From assembly GCA_030141605.1 (NCBI GenBank), contig JAQGDQ010000595.1, positions 29,425-93,424 of the forward strand: a stretch of DNA of 64,000 nucleotides, read 5' to 3'. Numbering within the stretch: the first letter of the stretch is position 1; the number at the start of each line of letters is the position of its first letter. The position numbers were made by a program, and so were the translations under genes. Shown one piece after another: positions 51,101-63,100 of the stretch. The DNA comes from Tubiluchus corallicola (lineage: Eukaryota > Priapulida > Priapulimorpha > Priapulimorphida > Tubiluchidae). The notes beneath the pieces were generated by a model. That model ran no database searches. It worked only from the letters and a program-made list of their open reading frames with translations, and was not told where the DNA came from.

Positions 51101-54100
51101 ATACATAAAAAGGGACCAAAGATACAGCCAAACATACTGGTCAAGGCTACTGATTCACCGGTCAAGCCACTGACAATAGTTTTTAGAGTCTTCAGCTGTT
51201 GTTTAGCTAAGTTGTCTCGCATTAGTCCGATACATAAAAAGGGGCCAAAGATACAGCCAAAGATACTGGTCAAGGCTGTTGATTCACTGTTCAAGCCAAT
51301 GACAATAGTTTTTAGAGTCTTCAGCTGTTGTTTAGCTAAGTTGTCTCGCATTAGTCCGATACATAAAAAGGGACCAAAGATACAGCCAAAGATACTGGTC
51401 AAGGCTGCTGATACACTGGTCAAGACACTGACAATAGTTTTTAGAAAGTCTTCAGCTGTTGTTTAGCTAAGTTGTCTCGCATTAGTCCGATACATAAAAA
51501 GTGGCCAAAGATACAGCCAAAGATACTGGTCAAGGCTGCTGATTCACTGGTCAAGCCATTGACAATAGTTTTTAGAAAGTCTTTAGCTGTTGTTTAGCTA
51601 AGTTGTCTCGCATTAGTCCGATACATAAAAGGGGCCAAAGATACAGCCAAAGATACTGGTCAAGGCTGCTGATTCACTGGTCAAGCCACTGACAATAGTT
51701 TTTAGAAAGTCTTTAGCTGTTGTTTAGCTAAGTTGTCTCGCATTAGTCCGATACATAAAAAGTGGCTAAAGATACAGCCAAAGATACTGGTCAAGGCTGC
51801 TGATTCACTGGTCAAGCCACTGACAATAGTTTTTAGAAAGTCTTCAGCTGTTGTTTAGCTAAGTTGTCTCGCATTAGTCCGATACATAAAAAGTGGCCAA
51901 AGATACAGCCAAAGATACTGGTCAAGGCTGCTGATTCACTGGTCAAGCCATTGACAATAGTTTTTAGAAAGTCTTTAGCTGTTGTTTAGCTAAGTTGTCT
52001 CGCATTAGTCTGATACATAAAAGGGGCCAAAGATACAGCCAAAGATACTGGTCAAGGCTGCTGATTCACTGGTCAAGCCACTGACAATAGTTTTTAGAAA
52101 GTCTTTAGCTGTTGTTTAGCTAAGTTGTCTCGCATTAGTCCGATACATAAAAAGTGGCTAAAGATACAGCCAAAGATACTGGTCAAGGCTGCTGATTCAC
52201 TGGTCAAGCCACTGACAATAGTTTTTAGAAAGTCTTTACCTATTGTTTAGCTAAGTTGTCTCGCATTAGTCCGATACATAAAAAGGGGCCTAAGAATAAA
52301 CCTGCTAACTATAAGTCAGTTGCAATTACCAGTAATGTTGGCAGGGGGAGGAGAGACACATCGTCAATATAATACTTGTGTACTTACAATCTAATAATTT
52401 TTGAAGTAATGCTAGTGTTTGTTTAGCATTGTTGTCGTTGCAGAGTATAAACAATGAAACCCTCATACCTTGTCTGCTCGATTTGTGTAAATCATTATGG
52501 GAAGTTATGAAGAGTTACTACAAGACAATGAAATGGCATGAGGAACATGACTGGGAGTTAACTCAACACAGCGGAGAGGCGTCGTCTGGTAAATCATGTT
52601 TTTGTGTACTATATATATATATATATATATATGATGTATTTCACATAAGAGTAAACATTACATTTTGAACAATTGCAATCTTAAGTTAGTTCATCTGTAC
52701 AAAATTTAACATAAATTATATTGATTAGTAGTTAATATTTGTAAGTAGTGTCTATGTACAAAAAGTCAAATAATATTACATTTAGTTGATTAGCAGATTT
52801 AGCAACATTTGTTTTACTTCATCATCACAAAAGCTCCTGTATTGTCCAGCCACCATTAAGTGCCCAGAAAAATTTACAGCACAAAAAATCAATTTCATTA
52901 AAACTAGTAACACTCCTAAACTTTGCTGAATTAACGAGTATGCGATTCTTTCCCATTGTTGTTATGCTTGTATTATCATTTAAAAAAGACAGAGTTTCTC
53001 ATGATCTCATTGTCTTGCGTAACTTTAATACGATTGTACTACGTTTGCATACGTTTTGCAATTAAAACAGGGAATGGTAATATACTAGAAATGCAATGAC
53101 TCGTGCTCGAATGTGAATTGCTTGAATGGACTAATGTTCATTGTTATCATCATGGCTTTAATCATCATCATCATCATTCATAGTTTTTCATGGGGAATAG
53201 ATTTCACATGTTTGTGGCTGCATTTGTATAAATTTATTCGTGGGTTTATATTGTTTCTATAAAATTAAGCATACAATGAAGCATACCATACTCATGTGAG
53301 GCAGATTTGTACTGTAATTGATCTACTGATTTTTATGAGAATGAATAATGTTTATTAACTCATACCTGACTGGTTGGCTGACCGACTAATCTACAGAAAA
53401 GTTTAAAGAACATTGTCAGGTTGTAATTATACTCACTGTTTTTTAAACTTTTCTGCAGCTTAGTCAGTCAGCCAATCAGTAAGGTACGAATTAACACCAG
53501 TATTTAAGTAATACCAATTAGTACTAAATTTCTGAAGCTTGTAGAAAAATAGCTTAATAATGGCAAAATTTAATGCATCAACTAATATTGTTTTAGGTGT
53601 TGTGGCTGAAGGTACTGTAAATAGACGTTACATTAAGCAGAAACTAGAGAATGGCCTGCAGAGGATTTGGCAGGACGTACAGCAAAAAGTGCGCGTGTAC
53701 GTGCAGGGTACGGACATGTCGACTTTCAAGTTTGACGAGTTCATTCAAGTTGTCGATCTCATTCGCAAGTATGAAGATTGTGACACATCTAAAATGTATA
53801 AACTTGATTAAGCACATGATTTGTTTCAACGACAATTTTTTCTCTTACTTTAAGCTTTAAAATCTTATTTACTTCGCTTGTACTTCATCAGGAAGCCCGC
53901 CACATGACCCAGATCTAGCTCAGCACAACTAACCCAGATCTAACTCGGCACAACTAACCCAGATCTAACTCAGGACAACTAAACCGACAGCAGACAATCA
54001 GCTGCAGCTATAGGCCGGCCATGATGATTCAATCAATCAATCAATCAATTTATTTCACTCCAGCAATACATATACAATACATCAACATACAATATTATTG

Positions 54101-57100
54101 AAACAAAAAGAAACAGTATAGGTAAATAAAACGTTGATGAAGTCAAATTAACCAAATGAAAGAGTTGCAGTATGACACCTTGAAAGCTTGGCTTGTTAAG
54201 GTGGTACAAATGAGTGAATCCAAGAATGGTTAGGGTTAGTAGACATGATGGAATGGAAAAAATAGTAAGATTAGGGATAGGAAGAAGGAAGGGAGGAGAA
54301 GAAACGACCACAGTGTATGTTTAATTTACATAGAGGTATATTAAAATAGCATTATAATTGATTGGAAGCCATATATTGCGACTGCATGAGACATGGAACC
54401 ACTAAAATTGTATTATAAGTATGAATCCAAAATGGTTCTTTTCAAGTACTTTTTGAAACTATAAATAGTTTTGTGTATTTTTACTTGGGCACTTATTTTA
54501 TTCCAGTTATTGGGGGCTGATTCATTGCTTTCCCACATTTAGATGAAATTCTTCTTGATAAAATGGAAGAGTTTCAGCAAAGGTAAAATGCGACAAAATC
54601 TCGCTCAGTGATTTTCGCCCCGCTGCAAACAACTGAGGCAAGCAGCAAGCGCTATCGATTTTTGCTCCTGGAACGCAAGTGAATGCTTTTACATTGTTTC
54701 TTATGGAAACAGTGTTTCATTTAACAGCATGTTTTGCTGGAATGCATTAGTGTGGTTAAGTGAGGACATACTGTACTTTAAAGGTGCTTTTTCTTTCCCT
54801 TAAAATTTTTTTATATGCATTTGATAATAATAGTCAGAGAAACCGTACACCATTCATAGTGCAAAAGGTATTTTTCTTTCAGTGCAAATAAATACATTCT
54901 GTTAATAAATGCTATCAGTCCTAATACCCTCATACTAAATTATGTTGTTGTTATCTGTCCTGTATTTAGTGTAAAAGGTGATAAATAAATGACTTACTTA
55001 CTTACTTACTTACTTACTCTTGTTTTGTAGAATTTTGGTTCCAAAATTTTTTATATTTTTTATAATTAAGTACCACATAACATTATACTCGTGAATATTG
55101 GCATTTATATCTTCTTTCTGTTTTGATCATTCGTAGAAAATTACTAAACATTGTATATCATTACTTAAGCTTTACTTGGTGTTTTTTCTGTCACTGTCAG
55201 GGATGAGAATTTTCCGCAGATATGCGGAATTCCGAGTTTTTGGAAGACCAGTAGTGCCATTTTTGTAAATCGCATGAATTCGTTGAGAAAATTTTTACGA
55301 ACCCAGTACATTATTTCACAAACTGACCGCTAGTTGGCAGGCCGTCACTTTGTTTACATCACGTACTGGCTGTTTTGATAACTTTTGCTCTCTCACTATC
55401 ATCTCCCCTTTTCACTCATTATTAGCAATTAGGCCCTGTTTGATGACGATGATGTTCGTCCTTCGAATCGAAGATGACCATAGTGACAGGGATAAAAGGT
55501 CACTTTGGGGGGTTGTCATTCCTTTGATGAGCTCGAAGGTGACTGACTAGGCCAATTCTGACCTGGAAACTTCTTTGGCATTTGGCACAGGTGAGGCTGG
55601 GTGTTTGGACCTGTTGTTGGGCAGTGTCACATGCCTTGCGTCTCCTGCACTTCTCCTCTGCCTCCTCAATTATTTTCACCTCTGCTGTCTTAGCCCCTGT
55701 GGTGATGGCACTCCGCCATGCTGAGCGATCTTGTGCAAGGGTTTCCATTGAGCGGATATCCATGCTGAGCTCCTTGAGTGAGGCCTTCAGGCTGTCTTGG
55801 AAGCGTTTCTTTGGTCGTCCAGCCTTTCTCTTTCCAGACACAAGTTCTCCATAGAGCATCTTCTTTGGTATGCGGTTGTCTGGCATGCGAATCACATGTC
55901 CTGCGTACCGAATTTATGTTTTGAGGAGAAGTGTATGGATGCTGGGGAGCTCTTTTAAGTACCTCTGTGTCTGGCACCTTGTCCTGCCACTTGATGTCCT
56001 ATTTACCTGTATACTATTCAGCTATTGTACTGTTACAGGCTGGAAGTGGTCACAGTACATTTGAAAATTAGAGAGAAAATAAATTTCAATTCAATTCAAT
56101 TTACACATTTTCGAAATGACAAAACAACTATAACAGTAGTTGCAAGAAGGCTTTAATTTTTCTAAGTAATTTATTTGTTGTAATTATGTACTCTATGTAA
56201 ATTTCCACAGACATTTACCTACAAGCAAATTTTGGCTATAATTCTATATTTCAGGTTGATGCAGATTGGTGAAGAGTTTTGTGGCAGTTCATCAGAACTA
56301 CTTTACGAGTCAGTTCGAAAGCAAAGCATTAACTACTTCCGGAACTACCACCGCGCCCGCATGGACGAACTACGCATGTTTCTTGAGAATGAGGGCTGGG
56401 AACTTTGCCCGGTCAAATCGAACTTTACCATTCTGCAGTTGCAGGAGTTTGCATTTTTAAGGAATTCGCCTTTGCTGACAAAAAACCGTAGTTCAAATAG
56501 CTTGAAGGCCGATTTTTCATCGAGTAGAGAGAGTACGCCGACAAAGCAACAGTCATCTGAAGATGAGGAATGTCTCTTTGAGCGATATCTTGTGAACGGC
56601 AACCCCTTCTGCATAGATGCATGCGAAGTCAGTGTTGAAGATATCTTGGAAGCCAGCGGGGTAGGCTTTAGCATCACATGAAAACAGAAGCTAACGAAAT
56701 ATAGGTTTTACACGTCAAATGTAGACACAGGAAAGTTCAAATGTGACTTAGGCAAGTCAAATGTAGACATAGGAATTTCGAATGTGTTTTGGTAACTCAA
56801 ATGTGACTTAGGTAAGTCAAATGTAGATGCCGTACTTTGAATGAATCGGTAATTAAGTTATTTAAGTGCAAATTAGAAAAAGATAAACCAAAGATACTGC
56901 ATCTATTAGTAGGCCTATAACGTTGTTATTTTAACTTAAGAGCAATTATTAAATTGAAATTAATGATGATTAAATTTAACATCCTTAAACATTAACACCT
57001 ATCCACATTTCAGATACCAATGTCACATTTGAACTACCTAAGTCTACATTTGAGTTACCAAGACACTTTTGAATTACCTAAATCTACATTTGAGTTACCA

Positions 57101-60100
57101 AGACACTTTTGAATTACCTAAATCTACATTTGAGTTACCAAGACACATTTGAATTACCTAAATCTACATTTTGAGTTACCAAGACACTTTTGAATTACCT
57201 AAATCTACATTTTGAGTTACCAAGACACATTTGAATTACCTAAATCTACATTTTGAGTTACCAAGACACTTTTGAATTACCTAAATCTACATTTTGAGTT
57301 ACCAAGACACTTTTGAATTACCTAAATCTACATTTGAGTTACCAAGACACTTTTGAATTACCTAAATTTACATTTGAGTTACCAAGACACATTTGAATTA
57401 CCTAAATCTACATTTTGAGTTACCAAGACACTTTTGAATTACCTAAATCTACATTTTGAGTTACCAAGACACATTTGAATTACCTAAATCTACATTTTGA
57501 GTTACCAAGACACATTTGAATTACCTAAATCTACATTTGAGTTAAGACACATTTGAATTACCTAAATCTACATTTGAGTTACCAAGACACATTTGAATTA
57601 CCTAAATCTACATTTGAGTTACCAAGACACTTTTGAATTACCTAAATTACATTTGAGTTACCAAGACACATTTGAATTACCTAAATCTACATTTTGAGTT
57701 ACCAAGACACTTTTGAATTACCTAAATCTACATTTGAGTTACCAAGACACATTTGAATTACCTAAATCTACATTTATTACCAAGACACTTTGAATTACCT
57801 AAATCTACATTTGAGTACCAAACACAAACCAAAACATTTGAGTTACCAAGACACATTTGAATTACCTAAATCTACATTTGAGTTACCAAGACACTTTTAA
57901 TTACCTAAATCCATTAGTTACAAACACATTTGAATTACCTAAATCTACATTTGAGTTACCAAGACACATTTGAATTACCTAAATCTACATTTTGAGTTAC
58001 CAAGACACTTTTGAATTACCTAAATCTACATTTTGAGTTACCAAGACACATTTGAATTACCTAAATCTACATTTTGAGTTACCAAGACACTTTTGAATTA
58101 CCTAAATCTACATTTTGAGTTACCAAGACACATTTGAATTACCTAAATCTACATTTTGAGTTACCAAGACACTTTTGAATTACCTAAATCTACATTTTGA
58201 GTTACCAAGACACTTTTGAATTACCTAAATCTACATTTTGAGTTACCAAGACACTTTTGAATTACCTAAATCTACATTTTGAGTTACCAAGACACTTTTG
58301 AATTACCTAAATCTACATTTTGAGTTACCAAGACACTTTTGAATTACCTAAATCTACATTTTGAGTTACCAAGACACATTTGAATTACCTAAATCTACAT
58401 TTTGAGTTACCAAGACACTTTTGAATTACCTAAATCTACATTTTGAGTTACCAAGACACATTTGAATTACCTAAATCTACATTTTGAGTTACCAAGACAC
58501 ATTTGAATTACCTAAATCTACATTTTGAGTTACCAAGACACTTTTGAATTACCTAAATCTACATTTTGAGTTACCAAGACACATTTGAATTACCTAAATC
58601 TACATTTTGAGTTACCAAGACACATTTGAATTACCTAAATCTACATTTTGAGTTACCAAGACACTTTTGAATTACCTAAATCTACATTTTGAGTTACCAA
58701 GACACATTTGAATTACCTAAATCTACATTTTGAGTTACCAAGACACTTTTGAATTACCTAAATCTACATTTTGAGTTACCAAGACACTTTTGAATTACCT
58801 AAATCTACATTTGAGTTACCAAGACACATTTGAATTACCTAAATCTACATTTTGAGTTACCAAGACACTTTTGAATTACCTAAATCTACATTTTGAGTTA
58901 CCAAGACACTTTTGAATTACCTAAATCTACATTTTGAGTTACCAAGACACATTTGAATTACCTAAATCTACATTTGAGTTACCAAGACACTTTTGAATTA
59001 CCTAAATTTACATTTGAGTTACCAAGACACATTTGAATTACCTAAATCTACATTTTGAGTTACCAAGACACTTTTGAATTACCTAAATCTACATTTGAGT
59101 TACCAAGACACATTTGAATTACCTAAATCTACATTTTGAGTTACCAAGACACTTTTGAATTACCTAAATCTACATTTTGAGTTACCAAGACACTTTTGAA
59201 TTACCTAAATCTACATTTTGAGTTACCAAGACACTTTTGAATTACCTAAATCTACATTTTGAGTTAACGCAGGTCTACATTTGACATGTAAAACCTATAT
59301 AAAAACAAGTCAGGAAGTCACATGTACAAGCTTAAAATGTATTTGCGAGAGCTTATTATAAATGTATTTATAAATATTTATAATATTTAATATAATATAA
59401 TAATATATAATAATATTTATAATATAATATTTATATTTATAATTATTACAAATGTATGAAGAAATTCAATTTTTTTTGTAGTATGATGGTTCACAAGGTA
59501 TGGAATCGGATGAGAGCAGTTCGGATGAAGATGTTCCGGAAGAGCTGAAGGGAAACTTTATAGATGAAGTAACTGGTGACACGCACGTTAGAAAGTAAGC
59601 AACTCATTTGTATTTTACTCAGTGCAGATTTTCAAGTGAGCTATTGTGCATTTTGCAAACTTTAGTTCAACGTGTCGTTAGTTAGTTGTGGTTCAATCGT
59701 TAATGATTCGCAATGCTGTCCAATAATTAGTCCAATACATTATGGCGTCATATATATATCTATGAAAGAAGCCTAATTCAGCTGATTATATTATAGGCAC
59801 GATACAAACTATACTATAGACTTCATTGACAATTACATGGGTAATTGATTACGATGCAAATCTAACTTTCAAGAACCAGTTTGCAAAGGTCAGATCCATG
59901 CAAACAGGGTAAAAAACACTTAAACTCGAGATGTGGCATACTGGGCAGTTCCCCAACACCAGTTCTTGATCAGTGGCTTTCTGCGAATGTTTAAAAGATT
60001 CCTCCACTTTCAGATCATCATTAAAGAACACATCACGTCGAGTGAGCTATAAGGCTGTAAAAGGTCTACCTCCGATCTTGACCAGTACAACGTTGACAGT

Positions 60101-63100
60101 GCTTAGACTATTTGGTGAGTAGGTTGGTGAGTGAGTTGGTGATGCATTGTCCTTCAATTGTTGCTTGTTTTTGTGTAAAAATTTTCTTTCATGTGGGAAG
60201 TGTTTTGGTTGCTACATACTTCTGCATTCTTCAAGCTCGGATCTTGCATTTGAGTGGCAGGTACCTACTATGTTGGTAGTATTATATTGGTCGTCATGGC
60301 TGGTCTCGGGCTCAACTCGTTATAAAGAATTATATTAATTTCACTGGTATGGGCTTAATATATATAAGATTCGAGGCTACATCTCAGACGACGGCACCAC
60401 TTGTGGCGATCTATACATCAAACGAAAGGTCTCAATCTAGTGTCGTGCCATTGGGAGTTTATTTTTCGAATGGGGCCCACTGGGACGAACGGGGGCGAAA
60501 AACCTCCAAAAATGGCCATTTTTCGGCCGTTTTTGTAACAATTATACCTCTTATTTCTGAAGAACGTGAACGGGCGGGCCGGGGGTGGTGCTGGCCATGG
60601 ATAGATAGTCCATTCAGCAGTGGGTGTCATAGGCGTATTTAGAATTCGCGAGAGGGTCACGACGCCCCGCAACGGGCATTTTCCCGGACCCAACTCGCGA
60701 TTTTTTCGAAATTTTGACCAAACACATCATGCAGAAAAAACGTTCTAGCTGCGCCTGGTGGGACTCTCAATAGGAGATATATAGCTCTTTAGAAAGAGGA
60801 AGAACGGGGCTACACGATGGTGTGGGCAATATTTTAGAACACGTCCACCAAGAGGAGTGCCGACGAGTTAATCAGATGTTCTATTTTCGGCAATTTTCGC
60901 TTGGAAAACTGCTGACGCAAAGCCATTGTTCTGACATCATCCATTATACTCTGCTTATAACTTTAACTCAGTAAAAGCTGCTGCTGCTGACTTTGCGTTA
61001 GGTAAGTAAACGAACACTAGGTAGGACGTTCGCGTATTTTTGATTATTACATTGCCAATATCAGAGTTTAAACACTTAAAAATACTGTATAGCAAAGATT
61101 ATTCAACACAAACGTTTAAACAATAGAACATGAGCTTTGAAAAACACAAAAGTTCAGAGCCATATGGACAAAAATGGCACAATATGAAATTACTATGAAT
61201 TATTTGTCAACCATTTGCGAAATTTCTTTGCAGATAATTGCTTTATAATTGTCTTGAAGTCACTGGTGTTCAGGATGTCGGCTTCCGCAACACATGGGTG
61301 AAGGCCAGTTCAAATGCGACTGTCTCATTTTTTACCAGTTTTGGTCTTGAAAATGAACATTCTCCAGTGCAGTTGGTCACCATCATCATGCACACTAACA
61401 TTATGAGTGCAATTTCAACACTAGGAAACACATATTTCAAGTTACCAAAATTTTTTTCTTTGTAATGCCCGGCGAGAGACATAGATTGGCAAGGGGCCCC
61501 CCATGCTTGTCGGGCCACCTAGCAACTACCTAGCATGCACATGCATTAAGATGGCCCTGTGGGCTGGTAGAATTGTCTTAGTTATATGTTCTTATGTATC
61601 AAATCCTCCTTCATTGAGAAAAATAGCCACGTTTATTATTGCGTATAACTTTGTTGCCAAACAAATGCTGCAGCTATTGCCTTCTAAAATTCCTATTTTA
61701 TTTCCCTGATATTGTTTCCCGCTACTTTGCTTTAGTTTCATTTCAAGCTTGTTTATTGCAGGCAAATATATTCAGATGATGAATGTACTACGGACTATAG
61801 CGTTCGACGTCACGATATGCATGTCACAGCTGTTTGATTTTTATTTGTACTCCGTGTACAGCTTCTTCGCAAGAGATCTGGTGAGATTATGGATTTAATA
61901 AATAGTAAAGCTTTCATTGAGTTTGAATAGCATCAAAGTTTGAGTGTAAATTTTGACAGTAAAGTGCACAGTGAGTTGTCAGTACTTAAGTCATAAGTCG
62001 TTTATTTCACATTACACATTTACAATGGTTACATATACAATATCTAGTGAAAGGGCCTACAATGAACGTAATACAAATAAGAAATACTGCACAGGAAAAG
62101 CCTCAAACACTGTTCACTTATACACGAAGGTAAATGTGTTGCAGGCAATCAAAAAGCAGGGCTTGTTAGATTGTCCCACACAGTGAAAGAAAAAAAGTAA
62201 TGGAAATAATATGAAAATTTAAAGTGAATCGTGTGATAAAAAAACATTAGTGCTTAAAATGGAATGATGTAATGAATGAAGCTCATATATGGGATGATAC
62301 AAAAGATAGAAAGACTATTATTTGTTAATAGTATGTAAAATTAAGATAACTTGTTTAAGATAACACCACTGTTTTGCAACTACTGTGAGAATGGATACTG
62401 ATAAAAGATAGAAAGACTGTTATTTGTTAATAGTATGTAAAATTAAGATAACACCACTGTTTTGCAACCACTGTGAGGATGGACACTGATAGAAATTTTG
62501 ATTACTCACTGATACTTACTTAAAATTTGATTTTTTAGCATTTTTTAAATCTAGTAATAGATCTGCTATCTTTTACGGATTGACAAATCTCATTCCAGAC
62601 TTTTGGTCCTTGATATATTATAAAACTTTTAGAGCTGATAGTAACAAATAATAGTCTTTCTATCTTTTATATCATCCCATATATGAGCTTCATTCATTCA
62701 TTACATCATTCCATTTTAAGCACTAATGTTTTTTTATCACAATTCACTTTAAATTTTCAGATTATCTCCATTACTTTTTTTCTTTCACTGTGTGGGACAA
62801 TCTAACAAGCCCTGCTTTTTGATTGCCCGCAACACATTTTATTTGTATATAGGTGAACAGTGTTCGAGGCTTTTCCTGTGCAGTATTTCTTATTTGTATT
62901 ATGTTCATTGTAGGCCCTTTCACTAGATATTGTACATGAAACTATTGTAAATGTGTATGGTGAAATAAATGACTTATGACTTAAATTTACAAGCTCTAAA
63001 AATCATGTCTAATTTTGCTTTTAAATTGACCTAATGGCTTTTGCATTAATATTTGCAAAATTAATCATGCTGTCTGCATGTAAGTGTCTGCATGTTTAAT

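Noticed and set aside
51083-51466. Open frames of about 125 codons on both strands
   Set aside because: They arise only because neighbouring tandem units happen to be multiples of three; the sequence is an amplified RT fragment, not a gene.
61238-61465. 75-codon ORF ([19 protein letters not shown])
   Set aside because: Loosely repeated near 21960-22030, no recognised domain and no splice context in phase with VPS50; probably repeat-derived.
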